A stretch of DNA of 64,000 nt from Spirochaetaceae bacterium (GTDB lineage Bacteria; Spirochaetota; Leptospiria; Leptospirales; Leptonemataceae). Position 1 is the first letter of the stretch; each line of letters opens with the position of its first letter. The stretch is from assembly GCA_002730875.1 (NCBI GenBank), contig PCBI01000005.1, positions 806,001 through 870,000 on the forward strand, read 5' to 3'. The notes below the pieces were generated by a model. That model made no database searches. It was not told the DNA's origin and was given only the letters and a program-made list of their open reading frames with translations. Shown here in pieces: positions 7,997 through 15,846 of this stretch. Position numbers and translations under genes: made by a program.

Positions 7997-8950
7997 ATGA
8001 TGAGTACGAATTTTAACAGCCGATTGTATCGAGCCCAGGTCTATCATAAGCGACTTCAGGTGAAGGTACATGAGTTTCGCACATCCATGTACACCTGGTA
8101 TCTGGATCTGGATGAACTTGAGCGGCTTGGTAAGAAACATCCGATCCTGATTGGGATCAATCGTGCCCGGGTTTATACTTTTCGGGACAAAGATCACTTC
8201 CGGTTCTGGTCCGACGATGAGAAAAAGCGGGCGGCGGCTCCGGAGCTTTCGCTGTCTGATGCGGAGGGCCTGCCGGGCAAAAGGCGCTCCGGTGGAACAG
8301 GCAAGCCGCAATCAGATGCCCGAAGTCCGGAATCCGACCGGTTCGGCAATGTTCGGCGTTGGGTGAATCATTATTTCCGGGAAAAGGAGCTACCGGTTCC
8401 TCATAAGGTCTTTCTGCTTACAAACCTGCGCTATCTGGGATACGGGTTCAATCCGGTGAGTTTCTATTTCGCCCTGGACAAAGATGAGCGATTGTATGCG
8501 ATCCTGGCTGAAGTGAACAACACTTTCGGCGAACAGAAGCCCTACTTGATCATTCTGGATCAGCCAGTAAGCGAAAGCGAGGATAAGCGAATCTTTGCGC
8601 GCGCCTGGAAGAATTTCTACGTTTCTCCGTTTATTGACCGGGACCGGGAGTTCGTCTTCCGAATGAAGCTTCCTTCGGAGAAGCTAAGCCTGGGAATCGA
8701 TACCTACGAAGGCGCTACGCCCATTCTGAGGGCAGCCTATTCTGGGACGCGAAAACCCATCGCCACTTCCCAGATGCTGAGTAGCATGGCGCGCTTCCCG
8801 CTGGTTACATTAAAAGTGATTGTTTTGATTCACTGGCATGCGCTGCGACTCTTCCTGAAGAAGGTCCCCTATTTTGGCAAAGATGATACAGATGTACTGA
8901 TTCAAAAAGATGAACACAAAAGAAAAGAGGTTACCCATGCTACGGTATAA
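7997..8950 (+). CDS. DUF1365 family protein
   Basis: 317 residues matching the DUF1365 (COG3496) layout. The start is SRLYRAQVYHKRL. It is followed by FRTSMYTWYLDLDEL, the central TNLRYLGYGFNPVSFYFALD and AILAEVNNTFGE, and then KNFYVSPFI. The function of the family is not established. It almost always accompanies the FAD protein before it and the CFA-like enzyme after it, which suggests a partner step in unusual fatty-acid formation. The start at 7997 is an ATGATG pair 26 bases after the FAD gene. The 3' end overlaps the CFA-like gene, consistent with coupled translation. Confidence 0.87.
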   Translation: MMSTNFNSRLYRAQVYHKRLQVKVHEFRTSMYTWYLDLDELERLGKKHPILIGINRARVYTFRDKDHFRFWSDDEKKRAAAPELSLSDAEGLPGKRRSGGTGKPQSDARSPESDRFGNVRRWVNHYFREKELPVPHKVFLLTNLRYLGYGFNPVSFYFALDKDERLYAILAEVNNTFGEQKPYLIILDQPVSESEDKRIFARAWKNFYVSPFIDRDREFVFRMKLPSEKLSLGIDTYEGATPILRAAYSGTRKPIATSQMLSSMARFPLVTLKVIVLIHWHALRLFLKKVPYFGKDDTDVLIQKDEHKRKEVTHATV

Positions 8951-10229
8951 GCAGAACACAATTTCCCCCCGAAAGAAATCTGTAAGGAGTCCTGAAGCCC
9001 TGGCCAACTACCCCCGTGGCCTTTATCAGAAGGCTTTCCATCGCGTGCTGTCGCAGGCAACTGTAGGCCGGCTGGACCTTCAAATTGGCGAAGGAATCCA
9101 CTCCTACGGCGATCTGGAGAGCAAAGAAGCAGTTTCGCTTAGAATTCTGGATGAGCGATTCTTTAAACATGCGGTGCTGCATGGCGACATTGGATTTGGC
9201 GAAGCCTACGTGGAAAGCCTCTGGGATACGGATGATCTGCTGGCGGTTTTGGACTGGTTCTTGAAGAACGGAGATTCCAATCCTACCTTCGCCCAGGGCG
9301 CGGCCAGGAGCATCGTTGTGGGCGGGCTTAACTTTCTGGATCGAATCGGACATTCCTTTCGCCGAAATACCAAAGAGGGAAGCCTACGGAATATCAGCTA
9401 TCATTACGACATCTCGAACGACCTGTATCGTTTGATGCTGGATCCCACCATGGCCTATTCCTCCGGTAAGTATTCCGAAGGCGTGAGCGATTTGCAGGTG
9501 GCTCAGGAAAAGAAATACGAGACCATTTGCCGAAAGATGGCCCTGAAACCAGATCTGGAACTACTGGAAGTGGGTTCGGGCTGGGGAGGCTTTGCGCTCT
9601 ATGCTGCGCGTCATTATGGCTGCAAGGTCACTACCGTTACCATTTCCCGGCAGCAGTATGAGTATACTCGCGAACTCATTCAGGCAGAAGGAATGGAAGA
9701 CCGGATCAATGTAGTGCTTCAGGATTACCGTGATATCCAGGGCACCTATGACCGAATTGTTAGTATCGAAATGGTGGAAGCATTGGGACTTGAGTACCAT
9801 GATACCTTCTTCAAGAAAATGGATTCGCTACTTCGACCGCGAGGTATTATGCTCATACAGTGCATTACTTTTCCGGAGAGTTCCTACGAAAACTATGTGA
9901 GAAGTATCGACTGGATTGCGAAGCACATATTTCCTGGTTCTTTGTTGCTTTCTCAGTTCGAGGTAATGAAGTCACTGAAACGGGTCACCGATCTGAATAT
10001 TTACAGCATTGAGAGTCTGGGACTCAGCTACGCGAAAACCTTGAACGCCTGGGCCCGTCGGTTTAACGCCAATCTGGACCGGGTACGGGAGCTTGGATTT
10101 GACGAAACGTTTATCCGGCTCTGGAACTATTATCTGGCCTACTGCGAAGTGGGATTTGCCAACAGGTATATCAACGACGTTCACATAGTTTTTTCCCGAT
10201 CGCAGAATACAGAACTGCCCGACGGCTAG
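8937..10229 (+). CDS. Cyclopropane-fatty-acyl-phospholipid synthase family protein
   Basis: 430 residues from ATG 8937, which has an AGAGG site six bases upstream. An in-frame ATG at 8910 with a poorer site would add nine residues. Family marks are SYHYDISNDLYRLMLDPTMA (about 157-176), the SAM motif LLEVGSGWGGFALYAARHYG, and the C-terminal YAKTLNAWARRFNAN. These enzymes add a carbon from SAM to the double bond of membrane phospholipid acyl chains. Where the E. coli enzyme has YSCAYW, with the active-site Cys, this protein reads YSSGKY, so the product may be a methylated or methylenated chain rather than a cyclopropane. It is co-transcribed with the FAD and DUF1365 genes. Confidence 0.85.
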   Translation: MLRYKQNTISPRKKSVRSPEALANYPRGLYQKAFHRVLSQATVGRLDLQIGEGIHSYGDLESKEAVSLRILDERFFKHAVLHGDIGFGEAYVESLWDTDDLLAVLDWFLKNGDSNPTFAQGAARSIVVGGLNFLDRIGHSFRRNTKEGSLRNISYHYDISNDLYRLMLDPTMAYSSGKYSEGVSDLQVAQEKKYETICRKMALKPDLELLEVGSGWGGFALYAARHYGCKVTTVTISRQQYEYTRELIQAEGMEDRINVVLQDYRDIQGTYDRIVSIEMVEALGLEYHDTFFKKMDSLLRPRGIMLIQCITFPESSYENYVRSIDWIAKHIFPGSLLLSQFEVMKSLKRVTDLNIYSIESLGLSYAKTLNAWARRFNANLDRVRELGFDETFIRLWNYYLAYCEVGFANRYINDVHIVFSRSQNTELPDG

Positions 10230-10287
10230 AAATTAATAATGAAGAGAGCTCGGACAACGACGAGAACTGGAAGAATAGGAGGTTTAT

Positions 10288-10542
10288 ATGACCGATGACA
10301 CAGATCAGGATATGCTTGTTCGCAGCATGGAATCCCAGCTGATTACATTGTACGGCGAGAGGGAGCTATTGATGAATGAGGTGGGCGTGTGTAATGCCCA
10401 GGAGCTTATCTCATTGATCAAGAGCATGGAAGCCCAGCTTGCAGACCTGTACGCGGACCGGGAAAATGCAATCATTATCGACGGAAATCGAATAACGATT
10501 TCCGGACCAAAGAAGATATTCGTTCGAAAGAGTAAAAGTTAA
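10288..10542 (+). CDS. Small repeat protein upstream of PYP, unknown function
   Basis: 84 residues, with a very strong AGGAGG site seven bases before the ATG. It contains an internal duplication: SMESQLITLYGERE (13-26) and SMEAQLADLYADRE (46-59), offset by 33 residues and identical at 10 of 14 positions. The C-terminal tail IIIDGNRITISGPKKIFVRK (62-81) is strand-like and basic. A very similar tail ends the 165-residue protein encoded downstream at 12549. I recognise no family. Position between the lipid genes and PYP, and the shared tail, suggest a PYP-associated adaptor or partner; this is inference. Confidence 0.8.
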   Translation: MTDDTDQDMLVRSMESQLITLYGERELLMNEVGVCNAQELISLIKSMEAQLADLYADRENAIIIDGNRITISGPKKIFVRKSKS

Positions 10543-10575
10543 CCCTTGAGGGGAGCTTTACGATAGGAGGAAAAA

Positions 10576-11004
10576 ATGAGCGATGCAATAATGAAAAAAA
10601 TTCAGGAACAGGCGGCCTACTGGGCCCAGAGTAGCGCCCGCTTTGTTGAAGACAAGGTAGTGGATGAGATAGCGAACTATGATCGCAGTCAGATAGATCA
10701 GCTACCCTATGGAGTAATCAAGTTGGACGATGACGGCAAAATCTTGCTCTTCAATCGTCATGAATCGGAGAAGTCCGGCGTGGCCGTTTCGGATGCCGAA
10801 GGTAAGAGCTTCTTTAGTCAGGTGGCGCCCTGTACCAACAATGCCATCTTTCTGGGAAGCTTTCAAAAGGGTGTAGGCGAAGGTAGTATGGATTTGATTT
10901 TTCCTTACACATTCACCTACAAAATGAAGCCAACTCCGGTGAAGGTTCACCTCTATAGGAAGGAAGGAAGCTCCGATAACTGGGTCTTCGTAAAGTGGAG
11001 CTAG
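10576..11004 (+). CDS. pyp: Photoactive yellow protein (blue-light PAS photoreceptor)
   Basis: 142 residues that align without gaps to Halorhodospira PYP at a constant offset of 17 over the core. Cys86 in VAPCTN is the chromophore-binding Cys69. Also conserved are Glu63 (Glu46), Phe79 (Phe62), Tyr111 (Tyr94), Phe113 (Phe96), Met117 (Met100) and the terminal WVFVK. PYP binds p-coumarate as a thioester and photocycles under blue light. Differences in the pocket are Phe59 for Tyr42, Ser67 for Thr50 and Val69 for Arg52. The N-terminal extension of about 17 residues is helical in character. An AGGAGG site precedes the ATG. The p-coumarate ligase-like and ammonia-lyase genes follow, which makes the assignment very firm. 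Confidence 0.97.
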   Translation: MSDAIMKKIQEQAAYWAQSSARFVEDKVVDEIANYDRSQIDQLPYGVIKLDDDGKILLFNRHESEKSGVAVSDAEGKSFFSQVAPCTNNAIFLGSFQKGVGEGSMDLIFPYTFTYKMKPTPVKVHLYRKEGSSDNWVFVKWS

Positions 11005-11008
11005 TGAG

Positions 11009-12556
11009 TTGGAACTCGCGGTCGCCTGGAAAAAGCTACTCTACCGTCATCTAAAGGGACGGGCGGAGCCGCTTTTTTTGTTTCCCGAGCAGGCCGCATC
11101 GGCGGCCGCACTATGGATGGGTGTTCGTCTGTGGATGCAACGCTGGGAAACGGGCGACCCCATTGTATTCAGCGGGCTGCCTGCAGGACCTGAATACATC
11201 GAAGTGCTGGCGGCCACATTGGCTCGTCAGGGGACTTTCATAGCCGGTCATCCAGAGCGGGGAGCAGGGTTCCTTCTGAATGAAGTTCAGAGCTGGCAGC
11301 CGGACTATGTAGTGTTGCCCCGAGGATCTGACCTGGAGGTGCCCGGGTATCGCGTCTGCGAAGAAGTCAACGAACACCGAAATGCAGTACTCCTCGGTCG
11401 CCGGCCTGGCTACGAAGATTTGCAGATCAATCATCCGCTTCGACGCAGGCTTGCCAACACCGATCGCCGAATTGTGCTGGCTACTTCGGGAACCAGCGGC
11501 GGCAACGCCAAATGGAGTATCCTTTCCGATCGAAATCTATTCAGCGTTCTTCGCACCCACATCCCCGCCCTGGGTATCCGAAAACGGACCACGCTGAGCG
11601 TTCTTCCCTGGAACCATGCATTTGGCCTGGTGCTGGATTTGTTACCCTCATTGTTCGGCGCGCGGACCGTGGTTCGCGATAATCCATCGTCTATGCAACG
11701 CTTCGGCCACTTGCAGGACCGCTTTTCCATAGATTACATGAGCGCCGTGCCGGCCCTTCTGGAACGTTGGTTCGCCAGCGATTCAGTGCAGCGGATACAT
11801 AAATTCAAAGGGGGGCTACTCGGAGGCGCTCCCATTAACGTGGAGTTGGCGGAGCGGCTGCGTGGCTCCCGATTTAGAGTGGGGTATGGCCAGACGGAAG
11901 CATCGCCGGGAGTGACTCTGGGTCAGCCCGGACAATTCCACGAGGGGTTTCTGGGCAAGGCCCGGGGTTGCGAGGTGCGGCTCCAGGACGGACAGCTCGA
12001 GTATCGCGGACCCAACGTATGCTCGGCGCTGGTGTCCTTTCCCGGGACCATTTCAGAGCAGCCAGGGAGCAAATCGTTGAGTCAATCCCTCAGGGAGACG
12101 ATACAAAGCCGCATGGAAGCGTTGGACAACTCCATGACCCTTCGTAGCGCCGATCAATGGCAGAGAACCGGCGACATAGCCGAACTGCACGATGCAGGTT
12201 TCGTTTTCCTGGGAAGGGAGGATTACAACTTCAAACTCTCCAATGGCCGCTTCCTGGATGTCATCCATCTGGAAAGGCAACTGAGCGATAGCACCGGCCA
12301 CAGATGCTTTGTTGTGCCTTTGAACGGCGGAATGCAGATCTTCGTAGTTGCCGAGGATTCCTCGGACAGAGATTCCATTCTATCATCTCCAGAAATGAGA
12401 GCGGAAATGGAAACCCGGCTACGCGAACAGTTGGGTCGTCTTTCCGGATACATTCGCACGATTCATGTAATACCATCCAGTCGGTTGCCTTTGAACGCTA
12501 AAGGAATCGTGCTTCGAAGTGAATTACCAGCGATACGAGAGGTGAGCTATGCCTGA
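11009..12556 (+). CDS. Adenylate-forming acyl-CoA ligase, probable p-coumaryl:CoA ligase for PYP
   Basis: 515 residues starting at TTG 11009, four bases after the PYP stop and behind a GTGGAG site. ANL-superfamily motifs are in order: the phosphate loop TSGTSGGNAK (159-168), GYGQTEASPG (about 293-302), the hinge-side WQRTGD (about 388) and a C-terminal LPLNAKGIVLR block, where the usual G-K order is altered. The enzyme would activate p-coumarate with ATP and CoA to give the thioester donor that loads PYP. The sequence is divergent from plant-type 4CL. The substrate is inferred from position between PYP and the ammonia-lyase. It overlaps the next gene by eight bases. Confidence 0.85.
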   Translation: MELAVAWKKLLYRHLKGRAEPLFLFPEQAASAAALWMGVRLWMQRWETGDPIVFSGLPAGPEYIEVLAATLARQGTFIAGHPERGAGFLLNEVQSWQPDYVVLPRGSDLEVPGYRVCEEVNEHRNAVLLGRRPGYEDLQINHPLRRRLANTDRRIVLATSGTSGGNAKWSILSDRNLFSVLRTHIPALGIRKRTTLSVLPWNHAFGLVLDLLPSLFGARTVVRDNPSSMQRFGHLQDRFSIDYMSAVPALLERWFASDSVQRIHKFKGGLLGGAPINVELAERLRGSRFRVGYGQTEASPGVTLGQPGQFHEGFLGKARGCEVRLQDGQLEYRGPNVCSALVSFPGTISEQPGSKSLSQSLRETIQSRMEALDNSMTLRSADQWQRTGDIAELHDAGFVFLGREDYNFKLSNGRFLDVIHLERQLSDSTGHRCFVVPLNGGMQIFVVAEDSSDRDSILSSPEMRAEMETRLREQLGRLSGYIRTIHVIPSSRLPLNAKGIVLRSELPAIREVSYA

Positions 12557-13046
12557 AAAGGTGCAAACGATGAACGCTCTGGTCTCCGATGAATCCGTGG
12601 AGCACCTTTTAGAATATCTGTTTGACGATAGTCCGCTTTCTGAGCAGCAAAAAGAAGGACTGCGAACGGAAGCCTCTGGATACAAAAGCGATCTGTGTGA
12701 CCAGGCCAGGGTATTCGAGCAGACCGAACAGTTGGATTCCTATATCGCGCTCAAGTTCATTGAGCTTAAAGCCCGCTGGATCGTGCTGAATGCCCGAATT
12801 CAGGACTATAATCGCAATCTCACGGAGCCGGATCCCTATTTGTTGTATCAGTCTTCGATACTTAGCGGTATCCTGGGCATGCTGGAAGAAGGCCTGTCCG
12901 AGTCCGCCCTGCATATGATCAACGATACGCTGGCCAATCAGGCTTCTTCGCTGGATTCCGGCCCATATGTCATTATTGAGGGAGATCAGATCATTATTGA
13001 AGGGAAGCGAAAGGTGATGATCTACAAGCGAGGAAAGCATAGCTAG
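12549..13046 (+). CDS. Small PYP-cluster protein with tail shared with the 10288 protein, unknown function
   Basis: 165 residues, acidic and mostly helical, with no signal peptide or membrane segment. The final part, VIIEGDQIIIEGKRKVMIYK, parallels IIIDGNRITISGPKKIFVRK of the 84-residue protein: a hydrophobic strand, an acidic-Gly turn, a second strand, Gly, then a basic strand. The bodies of the two proteins do not obviously match. It overlaps the ligase gene by eight bases and stops one base before the ammonia-lyase start, so it is embedded in the chromophore-biosynthesis genes. I do not recognise a family. Confidence 0.8.
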   Translation: MPEKVQTMNALVSDESVEHLLEYLFDDSPLSEQQKEGLRTEASGYKSDLCDQARVFEQTEQLDSYIALKFIELKARWIVLNARIQDYNRNLTEPDPYLLYQSSILSGILGMLEEGLSESALHMINDTLANQASSLDSGPYVIIEGDQIIIEGKRKVMIYKRGKHS

Positions 13047-14801
13047 ATGATTTTGGATGAGAAATGTCCAACGCCCCAAACGCTGGAATCGTCGTTGGCA
13101 TCCATTCTGGAATCCGTTCCGGCGGCGGCAGGGAAGCTGGGCGCCAGTCTTGCCGCGGGGCTGGACAAGTCTCGAACTCTCCTGGAGCAATCCCTGGCGG
13201 CGGGCCGGCCAGTATACGGTTCAAACACTGGCTACGGGCCCTTTGTAGAGTTTGCAGCCGAAGACGATAAGGGCGAGGATCTGATAACCCACTTATTGGC
13301 CGGAAGCGGCTCGCCTTTGCCCGGAAACATTGTGATGGGCGCCATGTATCTGCGTGCCTGGACCATGTCCCGGGGGAAGTCCGGTGTGCGATTGCCGGTG
13401 ATCCAGGCATATCTGGATGCGCTAAAGCATTGTAGCGGCGAAAACGGCGAACAGTTCTATCCCTTCATCCCGTCGGTGGGTTCGCTGGGCGCCAGCGGCG
13501 ATCTGGTGCCCCTGGCACATTTACTGAATGCGATTCTCGGCAGGGGGCAATGGTTTCGGCACAAGGTAGGCATGAGCGCCGGATCCCTTTCTGCCGGGTC
13601 TCCAAAGCAGAGTTTTCTCGGCAGTCATACACTTGATCGTCGGGAAGCCCTGGCCTGCATCAACGGGATCAGCTTCAGCAAAGCCACGGCCAGTCTCGCC
13701 TACTGCAGACTGGAACGCCTGTTAAGAATCCAGGAGTTACTAACCGCAAGCGTTTTCGCGCTGTTGGATGCGAATCCCGAACATCTACATCCATCTCTGT
13801 TTCAATCCTCTACGACAGGCAATTCAGCTCGGCGCATTCGAGAAGCGCTTTCGCATGTCCTGGGGCTACCGAATAGCCCGAATAGCCCAGATGGGCCGGG
13901 AGCTGTGGATTCCATGGACATGGCGGCCCGGGATGCGTATTACTCCGAACTACTGAAAACCTCTGGCCCCCATTCCACTGACCCTGCGCGTGAAAGAACC
14001 GGTTACGGCCTGCAGGCCCCTTACAGCTTGCGGTGTGCGCCCCAGTTGCTCGGCGCCTGCAACCAGGCCCTGGAATCGGGTCTGGCGTCATTAATGCAGG
14101 ATCTGGAAACCGTAGACGATAATCCTATTCTGGACCCGGACAGCGGCACCATTGCCCATGGAGGGAATTTCTTTGGTCAGCCAACGGCTTTCGCATCGGA
14201 TCAGATGACCATGGTTGCTACACAGATCGGCGTTCTGGCAGAAAGGCAACTGGCTTTGTTGCTGGAGCCCGAAATTAACGGCGAAGCGGGCTTGATGCTG
14301 GCGGAGAAACCGGGGGCGGATAGCGGACTGGCTGGCGTGCAGCTAACGGCCACCGCTCTTGTGGCCGAATTGCGAAGTCTGGCGCAGATGCATAGCACGT
14401 TCAGTATTCCTACAAACGGAAAGAATCAGGACGTTGTGCCCATGTCATTGCTGGCCGCGCGAAAAGCTCTGGAATCCACCGAGCGCCTGGCGGCTCTGCT
14501 GGGCGCGGAGCTACTGGCCATTCGAAAGCTCTGGAGTTTCCGTGCCCGGCGCGGGCGGATGACGGGAGAGAGACCGATTCCCAGAGCGGGACCGATGTTA
14601 GAAACCGGCCGAACCGGAGACTTTCCTTTCTGGTCCGACTCCGTGCTGGAAGACCTGGGATCTCGCACCGTGGCCTGGGGACCTGTATCCGCCCTGGAGG
14701 CCAATCCGACGGGCTCTTTCGGAAAGAAACTTTCACTCTATCAATGTGCATTCTTAAGCAAGGACGTGCTGACCCATGAAAATCTATACTCTGGACACTG
14801 A
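13047..14801 (+). CDS. Tyrosine ammonia-lyase (aromatic amino acid lyase, MIO type)
   Basis: 584 residues of the HAL/PAL/TAL family. The Ala149-Ser150-Gly151 triad in GSLGASGDLVPL forms the MIO electrophile. Tyr57 in VYGSNTGYGP is the catalytic tyrosine. The substrate-selectivity pair aligns as His82-Leu83 (THLLAG), the combination found in Rhodobacter TAL and favouring tyrosine over phenylalanine. The reaction gives p-coumarate and ammonia in the cytoplasm. The ATG directly follows the previous stop, and the 3' end overlaps the SRPBCC gene by 26 bases. It is somewhat longer than typical bacterial TAL (about 510-530). The assignment is strongly supported by the neighbouring PYP and ligase genes. 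Confidence 0.92.
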   Translation: MILDEKCPTPQTLESSLASILESVPAAAGKLGASLAAGLDKSRTLLEQSLAAGRPVYGSNTGYGPFVEFAAEDDKGEDLITHLLAGSGSPLPGNIVMGAMYLRAWTMSRGKSGVRLPVIQAYLDALKHCSGENGEQFYPFIPSVGSLGASGDLVPLAHLLNAILGRGQWFRHKVGMSAGSLSAGSPKQSFLGSHTLDRREALACINGISFSKATASLAYCRLERLLRIQELLTASVFALLDANPEHLHPSLFQSSTTGNSARRIREALSHVLGLPNSPNSPDGPGAVDSMDMAARDAYYSELLKTSGPHSTDPARERTGYGLQAPYSLRCAPQLLGACNQALESGLASLMQDLETVDDNPILDPDSGTIAHGGNFFGQPTAFASDQMTMVATQIGVLAERQLALLLEPEINGEAGLMLAEKPGADSGLAGVQLTATALVAELRSLAQMHSTFSIPTNGKNQDVVPMSLLAARKALESTERLAALLGAELLAIRKLWSFRARRGRMTGERPIPRAGPMLETGRTGDFPFWSDSVLEDLGSRTVAWGPVSALEANPTGSFGKKLSLYQCAFLSKDVLTHENLYSGH

Positions 14802-15285
14802 TGTCGTTCTCAACGTGGATCTCAAGACCGCCTGGGATTTCTTCTCGGATCCCGGTAATCTAAAGAGGATCACTCCGCCGTCCATGGGATTCGAAATTAC
14901 GCATCAGGACGGATCGCAAATGTATGCGGGTATGATCGTCACCTACAAGGTGCGGCCCTTCGGAGGCATTCCCGTGAACTGGGTGACGGAGATTACGCAT
15001 GTGCAGGAACCGCATTACTTTGTGGACGAACAGCGGTTTGGTCCATACAGGCTCTGGCATCACAAGCATTTCTTTCGGGAAACGGATCGGGGCCTCTACT
15101 GCCGGGATCTGGTGCATTATGCGTTGCCTGGCGGAGCGGTAGGCCGGATGATTCATCCTATTCTGGTGCGGCCCAGGCTGGAGCAGATATTCAATTACAG
15201 GCAGAGGATTCTACTGGAAACCTTTGGCGGTTTTTCCGTAAATGGAGCGCAAACCATCCCGGAGCTTACGGAGGCGAAGTCATGA
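14776..15285 (+). CDS. SRPBCC-family (START-like) lipid/ligand-binding protein
   Basis: 169 residues. The opening TDVVLNVDLKTAWDFFSDPGN, with LKRITPPSMGF after it, is the classic start of cyclase/dehydrase-like SRPBCC proteins, and the central WVTEITHVQEPHYFVDEQRFGPYRLWHH segment also fits. Such proteins bind hydrophobic ligands in a helix-grip cavity. Members are commonly found in the same light-regulated lipid clusters as DUF1365 and CFA genes. There is no signal peptide. The start lies inside the end of the ammonia-lyase gene, and the stop overlaps the next ATG (ATGA), so it is clearly part of the same transcript. Confidence 0.8.
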   Translation: MKIYTLDTDVVLNVDLKTAWDFFSDPGNLKRITPPSMGFEITHQDGSQMYAGMIVTYKVRPFGGIPVNWVTEITHVQEPHYFVDEQRFGPYRLWHHKHFFRETDRGLYCRDLVHYALPGGAVGRMIHPILVRPRLEQIFNYRQRILLETFGGFSVNGAQTIPELTEAKS

Positions 15286-15773
15286 AATTATCCAGATACG
15301 GCTTTTTAGTATTTGTTGCAGCGTTGTGCTCTTTATCGTTTTCTTCGGTTCTGGCAGAGGAAACCTGGAAGAAGGGCGATACCTTCGATGCCATTCGGTA
15401 CGAAGATCAGCACGGAAGCATAAAGATCCTGGACGATTCGGTGCGGAACGTCATCTTTCTTGCGGACATGGATGCGAAAGATAGTCTGCACGAGGTCCTG
15501 GAAGAAAAAGGTCAGGATTACCTGGACAAGCATCAGGCCGTGGTCATTGCCGACATTCATCGAATGCCCTATCTCGTGAGCGTGATGTTTGCCCTGCCGG
15601 CCATGCGAGACTATTCCTACATCCTGCATCTAATCCGCGAAGCGGGACCGGGCGCCAGGTTTCCGCAAAAGCCGGGGCATTTGACTTTGATTCGCCTCGA
15701 GGATCGAAAGATTCAGTCGATCGAGTTACTACAGTCCGGAAAGTCTATGCTTACGGAACTGGAGTCTGATTAG
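15282..15773 (+). CDS. Exported protein, possibly thioredoxin-like, end of the light/lipid gene train
   Basis: 163 residues with a clear signal peptide (about 1-25, cleavage after SVLA), so it is secreted to the periplasm or outer surface. The mature part, with KKGDTFDAIRYEDQHG and a following VIFLADMDAKDS, resembles the opening strands of thioredoxin-fold peroxidase-like proteins, but no CxxC or peroxidatic Cys is present. Function is unknown. It overlaps the SRPBCC gene by four bases and is followed at once by an inverted repeat. Confidence 0.65.
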   Translation: MKLSRYGFLVFVAALCSLSFSSVLAEETWKKGDTFDAIRYEDQHGSIKILDDSVRNVIFLADMDAKDSLHEVLEEKGQDYLDKHQAVVIADIHRMPYLVSVMFALPAMRDYSYILHLIREAGPGARFPQKPGHLTLIRLEDRKIQSIELLQSGKSMLTELESD

Positions 15774-15807
15774 GGCCGGGCAAAGCGATTCGAAAGGCTC
15801 CCGGCCC
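15773..15807. terminator. Probable transcription stop hairpin between converging genes
   Basis: GGGCCGGG (15773-15780) pairs with CCCGGCCC (15800-15807) across a 19-base loop, immediately after the last plus-strand gene and 40 bases before the minus-strand MlaF stop. There is no strong T-run, so it is a weak or factor-dependent candidate. Confidence 0.4.
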
Positions 15808-15846
15808 ATAGGCCCATTGGGGGCCGGCAATGTACGTTCAAAGCGC

